Notes: a model not told the origin generated them from the sequence alone. A stretch of 64,000 nucleotides of DNA from Comamonadaceae bacterium (GCA_947443645.1 CANEXF010000008.1:102391-166390); one strand, 5' to 3'. Shown: positions 26,105-36,837, counted from the stretch's first letter. Translations and numbers: made by a program.

Positions 26105-27369
26105 TTTTTAAATTCAACGATCTGTTCGCCGCCCTTGACCGACTGGCCCTTGCAGCTGGGGCGGCAATAAAAGTCCGCGTTGCTTAAATCAGCCACGGTG
26201 CCTATGTCCTTGTCGCCGCGACCTGAAAGATTGACCAGTATGGTCTGGTCCTGACGCATGGTTTTGGCCAGCTTCATGGCGTAAGCCACGGCGTGGGCTG
26301 ACTCCAGCGCGGGAATGATGCCTTCGGTGCGGCACAGGTAGTGAAACGCTTCCAGCGCCTCGGTATCGGTGATGCCAACATATTCGGCGCGGCCAATGTC
26401 CTTGAGGAAGGCGTGCTCGGGGCCGACGCCAGGGTAGTCCAGTCCGGCGCTGATGCTGTGGGTCTCAGTGACCTGTCCATCCTCGTTTTGCAAAACATAG
26501 GTGCGGTTGCCATGCAAAACGCCCGGCAGACCGCGCTGCAGGGACGCGGAATGTTTGCCGCTGTCCATGCCTTCGCCGGCTGCTTCGACGCCGATCAGGC
26601 GGGTATTTTCATGCGAAATATAAGGGTGAAAAATACCCATGGCATTGCTGCCGCCGCCTACACAGGCAACAACCGCATCGGGCTGCCGGCCCTGATTCAT
26701 CTCAGGCATCTGGGTGATGCATTCCTTGCCGATGATGCTCTGGAAGTCGCGCACCATCATGGGGTAGGGGTGTGGCCCGGCCACGGTACCAATGATGTAG
26801 AAGGTGTTGTCGACATTGGCGACCCAGTCGCGCATGGCTTCGTTAAGCGCGTCTTTAAGGGTTTTGCTGCCCGACTCGACCGGCACCACGGTGGCGCCCA
26901 GCAGTTTCATGCGGTAGACGTTGGGGCTTTGGCGCTTGACGTCTTCGCTGCCCATGTAAACCACGCACTCCAGGCCGTAGCGCGCACAGATGGTGGCCGT
27001 TGCCACGCCGTGCTGGCCGGCGCCGGTCTCGGCAATCACGCGCGGTTTGCCCATGCGCTTGGCGAGCATGGCCTGACCAATGGTGTTGTTGATCTTGTGC
27101 GCACCGGTGTGGTTGAGGTCTTCGCGCTTGAGGTAAATCTGCGCGCCGCCTTGCTCGCGGCTGGTGCGCGCTGCGTGGTAAATCGGTGACGGTCGTCCGA
27201 CGAAATGCTTGAGTTCGTAGTGGAATTCCGCGAGGAATTCCGGATCGTGCTGGTATTTCGCGTAAGCGTCTTTCAGCTCATTGATGGCGTGCGTCAGGGT
27301 CTCTGAAACAAAACTGCCGCCGTAAACGCCGAAGTGGCCGCTGAGGTCGGGTTGCTGGTATTCGTACAT
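26101..27369 (-). CDS. trpB: Tryptophan synthase beta chain
   Basis: PLP enzyme that joins indole and serine to tryptophan. 422 residues. Lys92 in NHTGAHKIN binds PLP, and GGGSNAMG holds its phosphate. The C-terminus is slightly longer than usual: after the conserved SGRGDKD the tail reads [13 protein letters not shown]. It lies three bases after trpF and overlaps trpA. Confidence 0.97.
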   Translation of the reverse strand: MYEYQQPDLSGHFGVYGGSFVSETLTHAINELKDAYAKYQHDPEFLAEFHYELKHFVGRPSPIYHAARTSREQGGAQIYLKREDLNHTGAHKINNTIGQAMLAKRMGKPRVIAETGAGQHGVATATICARYGLECVVYMGSEDVKRQSPNVYRMKLLGATVVPVESGSKTLKDALNEAMRDWVANVDNTFYIIGTVAGPHPYPMMVRDFQSIIGKECITQMPEMNQGRQPDAVVACVGGGSNAMGIFHPYISHENTRLIGVEAAGEGMDSGKHSASLQRGLPGVLHGNRTYVLQNEDGQVTETHSISAGLDYPGVGPEHAFLKDIGRAEYVGITDTEALEAFHYLCRTEGIIPALESAHAVAYAMKLAKTMRQDQTILVNLSGRGDKDIGTVADLSNADFYCRPSCKGQSVKGGEQIVEFKK

Positions 27370-27372
27370 GGC

Positions 27373-28143
27373 TTATTCGCGGGTGAGTGCAAGTTGGGCG
27401 TCGGCAGCGCGAATGGCTGCGACAAATTGGCTGATGAGCTCAGCGCTTTTGACTCCCTTGGAAATCTCTACGCCAGAACTCACATCAACGGCCAGCGTTT
27501 TACCGCGTGGCCTGACCTGCAAAATGCCATCGGTCACATTTGCAGGCGTCAATCCACCAGACAAGACGAGGTGAGCGTTGACGCTTGGAGGAAGAAGTGA
27601 CCAATTGAATGTTTTTCCGCCGCCGCCAAAACCTTCAACATGAGCGTCTAGAAGTATGGCTTGCGCGGCTTTGAAGTCGTCCGCGTATTTTACGAGATCA
27701 AATGCCAGATGTGCCGCCATAGGGGATTCGCCGCCGGGCCGACCCAAGGCGAATTGCGCCCCCTCGGGGGGCAGCGCATCACGCGCAGCGGCCCGCAGCT
27801 CGCCTAGTGGGATTCTGGCGGCACGCATGAAGGGGCGGCCCAGTCGCAGGCAGTCCTCTGGCGTCTCATCACCATGAAACTGGACTAAAACCGTTGGCAG
27901 GCGGGCGCAGGCAGCTATTATTTCAGTAGTGGATTGGTTGACGAACAAAAACACCGGGGTGACGAAAGGCGGCAAGCGACTGGCCAGTTCGGCCGCGCGT
28001 TCCGCGCTGACGTAGCGTGGGCTGGGCGCGTAAAGCACAAAGCCGACAGCATCTGCACCTGCAGCGACTGCCGCGTCCACGTCTTCCTCACGCGTGAGGC
28101 CGCAGATCTTGATGCGGGTGCGCAGTTGCGCAGTAGAGCTCAT
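27373..28143 (-). CDS. trpF: Phosphoribosylanthranilate isomerase with a repeat-derived insert
   Basis: Third committed step of tryptophan synthesis. 256 residues against about 205-230 usual, from ATG 28143. IKICGLTREEDV (catalytic Cys) and VQFHGDETPEDC are the TIM-barrel signatures; the catalytic Asp is in ILLDAHVEGFGGGGKTF. Residues about 119-139 (ALPPEGAQFALGRPGGES) match the translated family B repeat and are absent from usual TrpF, so a repeat has inserted in frame. Whether activity is unaffected is not shown, but the catalytic motifs are intact. Confidence 0.93.
   Translation of the reverse strand: MSSTAQLRTRIKICGLTREEDVDAAVAAGADAVGFVLYAPSPRYVSAERAAELASRLPPFVTPVFLFVNQSTTEIIAACARLPTVLVQFHGDETPEDCLRLGRPFMRAARIPLGELRAAARDALPPEGAQFALGRPGGESPMAAHLAFDLVKYADDFKAAQAILLDAHVEGFGGGGKTFNWSLLPPSVNAHLVLSGGLTPANVTDGILQVRPRGKTLAVDVSSGVEISKGVKSAELISQFVAAIRAADAQLALTRE
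27728..27790. repeat. Family B repeat inside trpF
   Basis: CGCCGCCGGGCCGACCCAAG and the palindrome CCCCCTCGGGGGGCAGCGCA match the tandem copies at 39641-39850 almost base for base. It keeps the trpF frame. Confidence 0.8.
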
Positions 28144-28187
28144 AAGCCAGCCCTCACGGGGAGCGTGTGGGCGATCGAACGCTGCGA

Positions 28188-28257
28188 AGGGCCGCCCCAA
28201 GCGAGTTCAGCCCCCTCGGGGGGCAGCGAACCACGCGAAGCGGGGAGCGTGGGGGCA
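28188..28257. repeat. Family B repeat between truA and trpF
   Basis: Same order of parts as at 39741-39850: GGGCCGCCCCAAG, CCCCCTCGGGGGGCAGCG, ACGCGAAGCG and GAGCGTGGGGGC. The 28144-28264 gap holds no gene, only this element. Confidence 0.8.
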
Positions 28258-28264
28258 ATATTAA

Positions 28265-29059
28265 TCATGGCAGCCAATCATAAGCGGCCGTGCGTTCTGG
28301 CAAGCCGTAGCGCCTTTCATAGACTGGGCCCAGAAAATACAGGCCATCGGGCGAAAAGGTGGGCGCTGCGGCGTCTCTGCTGCGCGCGGCCAGAACCTCG
28401 GCCAGCCATTCTGGCGGATATTTGCCCTGGCCAACCGCTACCAGGCATCCCATGATGTTGCGAATCATGTGGTGCAAAAAGGCGTTGGCTTCAAATTCAA
28501 AGCGCCAGTATTTTGATGCTGTGCCGTCGCGCTGGCTAATGTCTATGCGGCTGATGGTCTTGACTGGTGATTTGGCCTGACATTGCGCTGCCCTGAAGGA
28601 GCTGAAGTCATGCTCACCGTTTAAATACTCGGCAGCCTGTCTCATGAGCGCCCCGTCCAGTGGGCGGTAGATCCAGCCGACCCGCCCGGTTTCCACGCTG
28701 GGGCGTATCGGTGACTCCAGCAGCACATAGGCGTAGCGCCTGGAAATGGCGCTGCCCCGTGAATGGAATTCGTCTGGCACGACTTGCGCCCATTGCACCG
28801 CAATGTCCTTGGGTAAAAAGGCATTCGTGCCGCGCACCCAGGAGGCGGTTTCACGCTGCAGTCCAGTGTCAAAGTGCACCACCTGCATGAGCGCGTGCAC
28901 GCCGGCGTCGGTGCGACCGGCGCACATCACGCGCATAGGTTGGGCCGCGAACTTGGACAAAGCCAATTCCAGCTTGTCTTGAACCGTGTTGCCCGATAGC
29001 TGGCTCTGCCAGCCTTCATAAACGCTGCCGCTGTAGGCAATGCCCAGCGCTATCCGCAC
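28265..29059 (-). CDS. truA: tRNA pseudouridine synthase A
   Basis: Makes pseudouridine 38-40 in tRNA anticodon stems. 264 residues from GTG 29059. The catalytic Asp is in CAGRTDAGVHA near residue 51. MRIALGIAYSGSVYEGWQ is the standard start and FLHHMIRNIMGCL lies in the C-terminal half. It stands between fimV and trpF as in related genomes. Confidence 0.96.
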   Translation of the reverse strand: MRIALGIAYSGSVYEGWQSQLSGNTVQDKLELALSKFAAQPMRVMCAGRTDAGVHALMQVVHFDTGLQRETASWVRGTNAFLPKDIAVQWAQVVPDEFHSRGSAISRRYAYVLLESPIRPSVETGRVGWIYRPLDGALMRQAAEYLNGEHDFSSFRAAQCQAKSPVKTISRIDISQRDGTASKYWRFEFEANAFLHHMIRNIMGCLVAVGQGKYPPEWLAEVLAARSRDAAAPTFSPDGLYFLGPVYERRYGLPERTAAYDWLP

Positions 29060-29116
29060 AGGTAGCTCACAGGCAGCCCTGGCTCAGGGCCTGAGCACAA
29101 TCCGATCGATCTGCGT

Positions 29117-31654
29117 TCACGACAGGGCGTTGAGAAAAGCCTGCGCTTTACTTTTCAGGGAGCCACTGGACTGGGCCAATACTTCCTCTGCAAGTGAACG
29201 CGCACCATCCAAGTCGCCAAGCGCACGAAACTCTTCGGCTAGTGCAAACTTGGTTTCAATCGGGTCATCAGAGCTGCTGACAACGATGGCAATATCCGAA
29301 CTCTGGGTTGTCGGACCATTTAAATCCAGCGACAGGGACGTGAGGTCAAATTCCATCATGCCCTTGTCTGGGCTGGCGATCACAGGCGCCGGCGCTGGTC
29401 TGGTGGCTGTGGCTGGGCTGTTGATTGCTGCCGAGCTGGCTGCTGGCGCAACCGCTGTGGGTGCCATCGCAACGGTGTCTAGAGAGAAGTCCATTTCAAG
29501 CCCGTCAAATGCGGGTTCTGGCTCCGGACTGTGAACCCGGACTGGCTCAGCTTGACGCGCCGGGGCAGGGCTGGCGGCTGTGCTCGCCGGGGCCGGGTTG
29601 CCGGCCGAAAAATCCAGGTCCAGGTCGAGATCGACCGGCATGGAGGGAACTTCTTCCCGTCCGGCCATGGGGTGTGGAATGGTGCTTGATCCGAATGCGG
29701 CGTCTTTCGGCGGTGCTGCGACCGCGCCAGGCGTTCCAGGTTTTCCGCCCGGCTGGTATATCGGATTGGAGGGGTCCAACTCGCGTCCCATCTCACCTAT
29801 GTAGGCCCATTCAGGCCCCTCGCCACGGGTCAGATTGAATGCCTCCAAGGCCACGACTTCGAAGGCTTTGACGTCTCGGCGTTTGGCGTAAATTTCCATC
29901 AGTTTGGCATGAATGGCCACCCTGCCTGGGCTGGTCCGCATGGCTTCCTTGAGGATTTCCTCGGCTTGAAGATCGCGTCCGTAGGCCAGGTAGACATCAG
30001 CTTCTGCGACTGGGTCTACGTCGCCTGCCGCGTCGAGCTGGCTTGGCGAATAGACCATGGAGGACCCGGTGACACCGCCTTCGTTGGTATCAATGCGTTG
30101 ACCACCGCTAGCGCCGAAAAAGGAATCCGGTTGCAGCCGGCTTTCGAGGAAAGAACTGTCGATTTGGGCCGAATTGTTGCGTTTTTTGTAGCGGTAAAGT
30201 CCAAGTCCAGCCAATAGCGCCAGCAGTCCGGCCAAACCAGGCAAAACAAAGGGGTTGTCGCTCAACTCGTCAAGCAAACCAGGCTCGGGCAGCGGCGCCG
30301 GTGCTGCGGCAACTGGCTTTTTGGCCAGCGCCGCAGCGGCAAGGTCGGAAGCTGCCGCCGCTTGTGACGCGGCTGAAACGGGGGCGCTGGCAGCTGCTTC
30401 TGGCGCAGATGCGGCGGCTACCGGGGCCGGGAGCGCATCAGCTGCAGAAGCTGCCGCAGCCGGTGGGGCTGGCAGCACGGCCGGCGGCTTGGCCACCGCA
30501 AGCGTCGTGGCACTGGCGCTGCTGGCGTCCAGAGCCGGCGAGGGGGCGCCCGCTGGTGCTGCTGCCAGCTTGTTCAGATCGCCAATGTTTTTGGCCAGCT
30601 CGGCTGTGCGCTCTGCCGCTTGCTTGGACTCACGCGCCTTCGCAATCTTGTCTTCTGCGTCCGCTTTGGCTTGCACTGCGCCTTTTGACAGCGTCAGCTT
30701 GTCAGGTGTGGTTGTGGCTGGCGCGCGGTCTTCGACTTTTGCCTGCAGCTTGCCACCGGCTTGCCGGTCGGCTTTGTCAACCTGGGTGGCGGGGACGCTT
30801 TCAGCCAGTTTGCGACGGAATTCATTGAAATCCCGGGCCTGCGCGATGATGGTGCGGGAGGCCTGGTCAACTGGCACGGCGCTGGCCGCGTCTGCGCCGG
30901 GCATGTCCAGCAGGACACCGGACTTGAGGCGGTTGACATTGCCGCCGGCGAATGCATCCGGATTGCTTTTGAGCAGTGCAACCAGCATCTGATCGAGCGA
31001 CACACCGGCTGGCTTGTTATCGGCGGCAATTTTTCCGGCTGTATCGCCTGGTTTGACCGCAACTTGCTGGCCACTGGCCGGTGCTTTTTGAGTTGGCGCC
31101 GCTTTGGCTACGGGTTCTTTTTCGACCGGGGCTGGCGGCACTGACGAGGCACGCGGGCGAGTCGATGGCTGGACGGGTGACGGAGCCGCTAGTGGGGCCG
31201 TCACTGGGGCTGTAACGCCAGCCACTCCAGCCTGGCGCAGGCCCGGCGGGTCAAACAGCATGGTGTAGTCGCGCAGAATGCGGCCCGATGCCCAGTTGGC
31301 TTCGAGGATCAGATCAACAAAGGGTTCTGTGACTGAGCGGGTGCTGCTCAGGCGCAGATAGGCGCGACCGTCGGGTCGCTTTTGCAGGCTGATCTGCATG
31401 TCAGCCAGCGCCGTGGTGTATTCAAGACCGGCCGTTTTGAACGCATCCGGCGATGCGACGCTGGCCCGCAGGCTGGCCGCTTCGTCAGCGCTGATTTCCA
31501 CGATATCAATTTCAGCCTTGAGAGGCTCGCCCAGCGCGGATTGGACGCTGATGCGACCCAAACCCAAAGCGAGGGCGTCCAGACTCGTGAAGCTGCCCAG
31601 CAGTGCGATGGCACTTGCAAGGGCACCCACGCGCCAGCGCGCACGATGGTTCAT
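29117..31654 (-). CDS. fimV: FimV/HubP-type polar membrane protein
   Basis: 845 residues from ATG 31654. A signal peptide (ALASAIALLGSFTSLDALA) leads to the FimV N-terminal domain (GLGRISVQSALGEPLKAEID), a LysM-like peptidoglycan-binding part (VKPGDTAGKIA) near 210-260, a long Ala/Pro/Ser-rich linker, one membrane helix near residue 480 (LPGLAGLLALLAGLGLYRYK), TPR-like helices and a short conserved C-terminal motif (FALAEEFRALGDLDGARSLA). FimV proteins organise the cell pole, pilus assembly and motility. Confidence 0.92.
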   Translation of the reverse strand: MNHRARWRVGALASAIALLGSFTSLDALALGLGRISVQSALGEPLKAEIDIVEISADEAASLRASVASPDAFKTAGLEYTTALADMQISLQKRPDGRAYLRLSSTRSVTEPFVDLILEANWASGRILRDYTMLFDPPGLRQAGVAGVTAPVTAPLAAPSPVQPSTRPRASSVPPAPVEKEPVAKAAPTQKAPASGQQVAVKPGDTAGKIAADNKPAGVSLDQMLVALLKSNPDAFAGGNVNRLKSGVLLDMPGADAASAVPVDQASRTIIAQARDFNEFRRKLAESVPATQVDKADRQAGGKLQAKVEDRAPATTTPDKLTLSKGAVQAKADAEDKIAKARESKQAAERTAELAKNIGDLNKLAAAPAGAPSPALDASSASATTLAVAKPPAVLPAPPAAAASAADALPAPVAAASAPEAAASAPVSAASQAAAASDLAAAALAKKPVAAAPAPLPEPGLLDELSDNPFVLPGLAGLLALLAGLGLYRYKKRNNSAQIDSSFLESRLQPDSFFGASGGQRIDTNEGGVTGSSMVYSPSQLDAAGDVDPVAEADVYLAYGRDLQAEEILKEAMRTSPGRVAIHAKLMEIYAKRRDVKAFEVVALEAFNLTRGEGPEWAYIGEMGRELDPSNPIYQPGGKPGTPGAVAAPPKDAAFGSSTIPHPMAGREEVPSMPVDLDLDLDFSAGNPAPASTAASPAPARQAEPVRVHSPEPEPAFDGLEMDFSLDTVAMAPTAVAPAASSAAINSPATATRPAPAPVIASPDKGMMEFDLTSLSLDLNGPTTQSSDIAIVVSSSDDPIETKFALAEEFRALGDLDGARSLAEEVLAQSSGSLKSKAQAFLNALS

Positions 31655-31923
31655 GAAAATAGGAGCTTTTGGTGCTCGGGCTAGTTGTAACTTTGTTCTG
31701 CTTAAGGGCACAAAAACCTCTATGCGAATTTCCGAAAATCAACCTTAACATCAAGGCATTAGGCTGACAAGCTAAGGCACCACATAAGTATTGGTGCAGT
31801 GCATTAGGTCATATTACGGCTTTGTGTTGTTGCCCAAGGGCAACGAAATGTCGCATTTTGTTACCTGCCGCATTAACTGTAGGTGAATACTAACTTTTTA
31901 TAACAAACGGATGGGCCGCTGCT
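31655..31923. other. fimV upstream region, no gene seen
   Basis: 269 bases, AT-richer than its surroundings, between fimV and asd. It should hold the fimV promoter, but no paired -35/-10 boxes convinced me. TTTGTTATAAAAAG on the minus strand near 31896-31909 is a possible AT-rich element. Confidence 0.3.
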
Positions 31924-33075
31924 TCACGCTTGCAGAAGTATGCGTAACATTCGGCGTAATGGTTCGGCTGCGCCCCACAGCAGTTGGTCGCCTACGGTGA
32001 ATGCACCGAGATAGTCCGGACCCATGGCCAGTTTGCGCAATCGTCCCACTGGAATCTGCATGGTTCCGGTGACAGCGACCGGTGTCAGGTCCTGCATTGA
32101 GGCCTCGCGCGTGTTGGGCACGACTTTGACCCAGGCGTTGTCGGCGGCGATCATGGCTTCGATGTCGGCCAGTGGCACGTCTTTTTTGAGCTTGAAGGTC
32201 AGTGCCTGGCTGTGGCAGCGCATGGCGCCAATGCGCACGCAAAAGCCGTCGACTGGCGTTTCGGCGGTGCCAAAGCTGGCGCCCTGGCCCAGAATCTTGT
32301 TGGTTTCTGCGCCGCCTTTCCACTCTTCCTTGCTCATGCCATTGCCAAGGTCCTTGTCTATCCACGGGATCAGCGAGCCGCCCAGCGGTACGCCAAAGTT
32401 GGCGGTCTCAATGGCGCTGAGCGTTTGCTGCTTGGCCAGCACGCGCCTGTCGATTTCCAGGATCGCGGCTTTCGGGTCATCGAGCAGGCTTTTGACTTCG
32501 CTGTTGAGCGTGCCGAACTGGGTCAGCAACTCGCGCATGTGCTGCGCGCCGCCACCGCTGGCGGCCTGGTAGGTCATGCTGGTCATCCATTCGACCAGGC
32601 CAGCCTTGTAGAGCGCGCCCACGCCCATCAACATGCAGCTGACAGTGCAATTTCCGCCTACCCAGTTGTTGCCGCCTTTGGCGAGCGCGTTCTTGATCAC
32701 CGGCAGGTTGACCGGATCCAGAATGATGACGGCATCGTCGTTCATGCGCAGGGTGGACGCCGCGTCAATCCAGTGGCCTTTCCAGCCTGCGGCCCGCAAC
32801 TTGGGGAAGACTTCCGAGGTGTAGTCGCCGCCTTGCGCCGTGATGATGATGTCGCACTTCTTGAGTGCGTCAATATCAAACGCGTCTTTCAGGGTGGTTT
32901 CGTTTTTCGCCTGCGCTGGCGCCTGGCCTCCGGCGTTGGAGGTCGAGAAGAAAACGGGTTCAATCAGTTCGAAGTCGCCTTCAGCCTGCATCCGGTCTAT
33001 CAGAACCGAGCCGACCATGCCGCGCCAGCCGACCAGTCCTGTGAGATTGCCTTTAACGTTGACTGAGTTAGTCAT
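31924..33075 (-). CDS. asd: Aspartate-semialdehyde dehydrogenase
   Basis: NADPH enzyme at the branch to lysine, methionine, threonine and diaminopimelate. 383 residues from ATG 33075, the proteobacterial long form. [13 protein letters not shown] binds cofactor and Cys143 (GGNCTVSCM) is the catalytic thiol; [11 protein letters not shown] and NTREAS are the substrate region. It lies between leuB and fimV, the usual order here. Confidence 0.96.
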   Translation of the reverse strand: MTNSVNVKGNLTGLVGWRGMVGSVLIDRMQAEGDFELIEPVFFSTSNAGGQAPAQAKNETTLKDAFDIDALKKCDIIITAQGGDYTSEVFPKLRAAGWKGHWIDAASTLRMNDDAVIILDPVNLPVIKNALAKGGNNWVGGNCTVSCMLMGVGALYKAGLVEWMTSMTYQAASGGGAQHMRELLTQFGTLNSEVKSLLDDPKAAILEIDRRVLAKQQTLSAIETANFGVPLGGSLIPWIDKDLGNGMSKEEWKGGAETNKILGQGASFGTAETPVDGFCVRIGAMRCHSQALTFKLKKDVPLADIEAMIAADNAWVKVVPNTREASMQDLTPVAVTGTMQIPVGRLRKLAMGPDYLGAFTVGDQLLWGAAEPLRRMLRILLQA

Positions 33076-33268
33076 GGAACTACCCTTCAAAAAGTGCTGA
33101 AAATTGAGCTTTTTGACCCGGCTCATCGAGCCGGAGGGCACGACGAACCTGGCTTGCTAGCCTTTAATGTCTGTCGCTTTGGTGTTCTGGGTAAAAACCG
33201 GCGCAACGCTGGTCTCGCGCGAGGCGGCGAGAAAGCTGATAAGTGCGGGGTTTTTGAACACGTTTCTA

Positions 33269-33274
33269 TTGTAG
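33269..33274 (-). promoter_or_regulatory. asd -10 box candidate
   Basis: TACAAT on the minus strand, about 190 bases before the asd ATG; no clear -35 box. The 33076-33392 gap otherwise holds only the repeat at 33302-33392. Confidence 0.4.
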
Positions 33275-33301
33275 CGAATCGACGGTGCTCATCTTTGCAA
33301 G

Positions 33302-33392
33302 TAGGGGCCGCGGGACTGGCTCCGCCAGACCGCAGGCGCAGCGGCCCCCTTGGGGGGCCGGGCGCTACACGCAGTGAGCAACCGTGGGGGCC
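33302..33392. repeat. Composite intergenic repeat between leuB and asd
   Basis: Bases 33302-33347 share GGGGCCGCGGGACTGGCT and CAGACCGCAGGCGCAGCG with 63841-63883. Bases 33345-33392, ending ACGCAGTGAGCAACCGTGGG, match the reverse complement of 63667-63716. The element therefore combines two modules found apart at the right end of the window. Confidence 0.7.
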
Positions 33393-34463
33393 TTAGTTCA
33401 ACGCCTTGACCACCGCATCGCCCATTTCCACGGTTCCGACCTTTTGGGTGCCTTCGCTGTAGATGTCTGGCGTGCGCAGGCCTTGCGTCAACACGGCGTC
33501 GACGGCTTTTTCAATCCGTGCTGCGGCTTCGGGTTGGTTCAGGCTAAAGCGCAGCATCATGGCTGCACTCAGGATGGTGGCCAGCGGATTGGCCACGCCC
33601 TTGCCGGCGATGTCGGGTGCACTGCCGTGGCTGGGCTCGTACAGACCCTGGTTTTTGTCGTTCAGGCTGGCCGAGGGCAGCATGCCTATGCTTCCGGTCA
33701 GCATGGCGGCGGCGTCAGAGAGGATGTCGCCGAACATATTGCCGGTGACCACCACGTCAAACTTCTTCGGAGCCCTGACCAGTTGCATGGCGGCGTTGTC
33801 CACATACATGTGGTCGAGCGCCACGTCGGGGTATTGAAGCCCGATTTCGGTCACGACGTCTTTCCAGAGTTGGAAGGTTTCCAGCACATTGGCTTTGTCG
33901 ACGCTGGTCACGCGTTTGCTACGCTTGCGCGCCGCCTGGAAGGCGACGTGGGCGATGCGCTCGATCTCCGGGCGTGAATAACGCATGGTGTCGAAGGCTT
34001 CCTCGCTGCCGGGGAAGTGGCCATCGGTGGCGATGCGGCGGCCGCGCGGCTGGCCAAAGTAGATGTCGCCGGTCAGCTCGCGGATGATCAGGATGTCCAG
34101 GCCAGACACCAGCTCGCGCTTGAGGCTGGAGGCGTCCACCAACTGCGCATAGCAAATTGCCGGGCGGAAATTGGCAAACAGGCCCAGGTTTTTGCGCAGG
34201 CCCAAAATGGCTTGCTCGGGGCGCAGCGGCCGGTCCAGCGTGTCGTACTTCCAGTCGCCCACGGCGCCGAACAGCACGGCGTCGGCGTCCTTGGCGAGCT
34301 TGAGCGTGGCGTCAGGCAGCGGGTGGCCAAAGGCCTCGTAGGCGGCGCCGCCTACCAGTGCGGTCTCGGTCTCGAACTTCAGGTCCAGAACCTTCAGAAC
34401 CTTGACCGCCTCGGCGACGATTTCTGTGCCGATGCCGTCACCGGGGAGAATTGCGATTTTCAT
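33393..34463 (-). CDS. leuB: 3-isopropylmalate dehydrogenase
   Basis: NAD-dependent oxidative decarboxylation in leucine synthesis. 356 residues. The N-terminus [14 protein letters not shown] and the metal/substrate region ([26 protein letters not shown]) are typical, followed by [16 protein letters not shown]. Order leuC-entericidin-leuD-leuB-asd on the minus strand. Confidence 0.97.
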   Translation of the reverse strand: MKIAILPGDGIGTEIVAEAVKVLKVLDLKFETETALVGGAAYEAFGHPLPDATLKLAKDADAVLFGAVGDWKYDTLDRPLRPEQAILGLRKNLGLFANFRPAICYAQLVDASSLKRELVSGLDILIIRELTGDIYFGQPRGRRIATDGHFPGSEEAFDTMRYSRPEIERIAHVAFQAARKRSKRVTSVDKANVLETFQLWKDVVTEIGLQYPDVALDHMYVDNAAMQLVRAPKKFDVVVTGNMFGDILSDAAAMLTGSIGMLPSASLNDKNQGLYEPSHGSAPDIAGKGVANPLATILSAAMMLRFSLNQPEAAARIEKAVDAVLTQGLRTPDIYSEGTQKVGTVEMGDAVVKALN

Positions 34464-34465
34464 TT

Positions 34466-34520
34466 TTACTATCTTTTTTATAGCTGCTGACGCCCATATT
34501 CAGGGCGTCAGGGCCAGATT
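34466..34520. repeat. Family A hairpin repeat between leuD and leuB
   Basis: TTTTTTATAGCTGC followed by the stem TGACGCCC (34488-34495), loop ATATTCA, GGGCGTCA (34503-34510). It fills most of the 76-base gap between the genes. Confidence 0.7.
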
Positions 34521-34539
34521 TGACTTGAATATTGACGGA

Positions 34540-35190
34540 TCAGCCTGGCACGCTGTGGTTCAGCCAGGGCTTGCGCACCAGACGCTCGGCTTCAAAAGCC
34601 TTGATCTTGTTGCTTTGCAGCAGTGTCAGGCCGATGTCATCGAGGCCGTTGATCAGGCAGTATTTGCGAAAGGGTTCCACGCTGAAGGGAATCTCTTCGC
34701 CCTGGGCCTTGACAATGACCTGGCGTTCCAGGTCTATGGTCAGGCTGTAACCTGGAAAAGCATGCACTTCGTCAAACAGCTGCGCTACTTGCGCCTCAGG
34801 CAAAACGATGGGCAACAAGCCGTTCTTGAAGCTGTTGTTGTAGAAAATATCCGCATAGCTGGGCGCAATGATGGCGCGAAAGCCATATTGGTCCAGCGCC
34901 CAGGGCGCATGTTCGCGTGACGAGCCGCAGCCAAAGTTCTTGCGCGCCAGCAGCACCGAAGCGCCGCTGTAGCGCGGCTGGTTCAGCACGAAATCAGGGT
35001 TGGGCTTGCGGCTGGCCGGATCCTGGCCAGGAAAACCGGCATCCAGATAGCGCCAGGCGTCAAACAGGTTCGGGCCAAAGCCGGTTTTGCGTATGGACTT
35101 GAGAAACTGCTTCGGGATGATGGCGTCGGTATCGACGTTTTCCCTGTCCATGGGCGCCACGAGTCCCTTGTGTATGGTGAATTTTTGCAT
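34540..35190 (-). CDS. leuD: 3-isopropylmalate dehydratase small subunit
   Basis: Partner of LeuC in isomerising 2- to 3-isopropylmalate. 216 residues. [20 protein letters not shown] at the N-terminus and [14 protein letters not shown] are the swivel-domain signatures. The ATG shares one base with the stop of the entericidin gene (TAATG), so the two are coupled. Confidence 0.97.
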   Translation of the reverse strand: MQKFTIHKGLVAPMDRENVDTDAIIPKQFLKSIRKTGFGPNLFDAWRYLDAGFPGQDPASRKPNPDFVLNQPRYSGASVLLARKNFGCGSSREHAPWALDQYGFRAIIAPSYADIFYNNSFKNGLLPIVLPEAQVAQLFDEVHAFPGYSLTIDLERQVIVKAQGEEIPFSVEPFRKYCLINGLDDIGLTLLQSNKIKAFEAERLVRKPWLNHSVPG

Positions 35191-35330
35191 TATTTTTTCG
35201 CTGCGTTTTCAATTGCCGATCCGGCTTTTTGCACATCCTGACCCATGCCCCTGAGGGTGTTGCAGGCGCTCAGGCAGGTCACGGCGGCCACGGCCAGACC
35301 CAGAAATACCAGTTTGCTTATCTTTTTCAT
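35190..35330 (-). CDS. Entericidin-type small lipoprotein
   Basis: 46 residues ([20 protein letters not shown] then [20 protein letters not shown]). The lipobox LSAC puts the lipid-bearing Cys at residue 23, followed by the short amphipathic [12 protein letters not shown] of the entericidin A/B family. Entericidins are small membrane lipoproteins linked to stationary phase. A gene of this kind between leuC and leuD is a known arrangement in Burkholderiales; the reason is unclear. The stop overlaps the leuD start by one base. Confidence 0.85.
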   Translation of the reverse strand: MKKISKLVFLGLAVAAVTCLSACNTLRGMGQDVQKAGSAIENAAKK

Positions 35331-35353
35331 TGAAGTTTTCCTTGGCTTGGGGC

Positions 35354-36799
35354 TCAGACAAATTGACGCACATCGACAAAGTGGCCGTGTACCGCCGCGG
35401 CTGCCGCCATGGCGGGGCTGACCAGGTGGGTACGGCCGCCGGCGCCTTGCCGGCCCTCGAAGTTTCGATTGCTGGTGGACGCGCAGCGCTCGCCCGGCTC
35501 CAGCCGGTCAGCGTTCATGGCCAGGCACATCGAGCAGCCAGGTTCGCGCCACTCAAAACCAGCGGCAATCAAAATCTTGTCCAGGCCTTCACGCTCGGCC
35601 TGCTCCTTGACCAGGCCTGAGCCTGGCACCACCAGCGCCAGCTTGATGTTCTTGGCGACTTTCTGGCCAATCTTTTTAACGATGGCTGCAGCTTCGCGGA
35701 TGTCCTCGATACGGCTGTTGGTGCAGCTGCCGATGAAGACCTTGTCAACATACAGATCGTTCAAGGCCTTGCCAGGCTGCAAGCCCATGTACTTGAGCGC
35801 GCGTTCAATCGCGTCGCGTTTGTTGGCATCTTTTTCCTTGTCAGGATCCGGCACCTTGTCGTTGATCGACAGCACCATCTCTGGTGAGGTGCCCCAGCTG
35901 ACCTGCGGCAGGATCTGGCTGGCATCGAGCTCGACGGTTGCGTCGAACTTGGCGTCGACGTCCGACTGCAGCGTGTTCCAGTACTTGACCGCCATGTCCC
36001 ATTCAACGCCTGTGGGTGACAACAGCCGGCCCTTGACGTAATCGATGGTCTTCTGGTCCACGGCCACAAGGCCGGAGCGTGCACCGGCTTCAATCGCCAT
36101 GTTGCAGACCGTCATGCGGCCTTCCATGCTGAGCGCGCGCATGGCGGCGCCCGCAAATTCAATCGTGTAGCCGGTGCCGCCTGCCGTACCAATCTTGCCG
36201 ACGATGGCCAGCACGATGTCCTTGGCGGTGCAGCCTTTGGCCAGCGTGCCCTCAACCTTGATGAGCATGTTCTTGGCTTTTTTGGCCAGCAGGGTTTGCG
36301 TGGCCATCACATGCTCGACTTCGCTGGTGCCAATGCCGTGCGCCAGTGCGCCAAAGGCACCGTGCGTGGAGGTGTGCGAATCGCCGCACACCACGGTCAT
36401 GCCGGGCAGGGTGGCGCCGTTTTCAGGGCCAATGACGTGGACTATGCCCTGGCGTTTGGAGAGAAACGGAAAGAAGGCTGCAGCACCAAACTCCTTGATG
36501 TTGGCGTCCAGCGTGGTGATCTGTTCCTTGCTGACCAGGTCGGTGATGCCGTCGTAGCCGAGCTCCCAGCCGGTGGTCGGTGTGTTGTGGTCGGCCGTGG
36601 CGACAATGGAGCTGATGCGCCAGACTTTGCGGCCGGCCTCGCGCAGGCCTTCAAAGGCTTGCGGGCTGGTGACCTCGTGCACCAGGTGGCGGTCAATATA
36701 AAGAATGGACGTGCCGTCTTCTTCAGTGTGAACGACATGCTCGCCCCAGATTTTGTCGTAGAGCGTTCGAGCGTGCGCTTCGTTGTTGGTGCGGATCAT
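35354..36799 (-). CDS. leuC: 3-isopropylmalate dehydratase large subunit
   Basis: Aconitase-family [4Fe-4S] enzyme of leucine synthesis. 481 residues. The cluster Cys lie in [12 protein letters not shown] and in [23 protein letters not shown] is the substrate loop. It heads the leuC-entericidin-leuD-leuB series, directly after a LysR regulator gene on the same strand. Confidence 0.97.
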   Translation of the reverse strand: MIRTNNEAHARTLYDKIWGEHVVHTEEDGTSILYIDRHLVHEVTSPQAFEGLREAGRKVWRISSIVATADHNTPTTGWELGYDGITDLVSKEQITTLDANIKEFGAAAFFPFLSKRQGIVHVIGPENGATLPGMTVVCGDSHTSTHGAFGALAHGIGTSEVEHVMATQTLLAKKAKNMLIKVEGTLAKGCTAKDIVLAIVGKIGTAGGTGYTIEFAGAAMRALSMEGRMTVCNMAIEAGARSGLVAVDQKTIDYVKGRLLSPTGVEWDMAVKYWNTLQSDVDAKFDATVELDASQILPQVSWGTSPEMVLSINDKVPDPDKEKDANKRDAIERALKYMGLQPGKALNDLYVDKVFIGSCTNSRIEDIREAAAIVKKIGQKVAKNIKLALVVPGSGLVKEQAEREGLDKILIAAGFEWREPGCSMCLAMNADRLEPGERCASTSNRNFEGRQGAGGRTHLVSPAMAAAAAVHGHFVDVRQFV

Positions 36800-36837
36800 G
36801 GTTTTCTTTCGGGTTTTCTTGAGGCTTGGCGGTGATT

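Noticed and set aside
27898..27927. Possible second repeat (family A) inside trpF
   Set aside because: ATAGCTGCCTGCGCCCGC resembles family A on the minus strand, but the match is short and the coded residues (IIAACARLP) fit the normal barrel helix, so it is not called.
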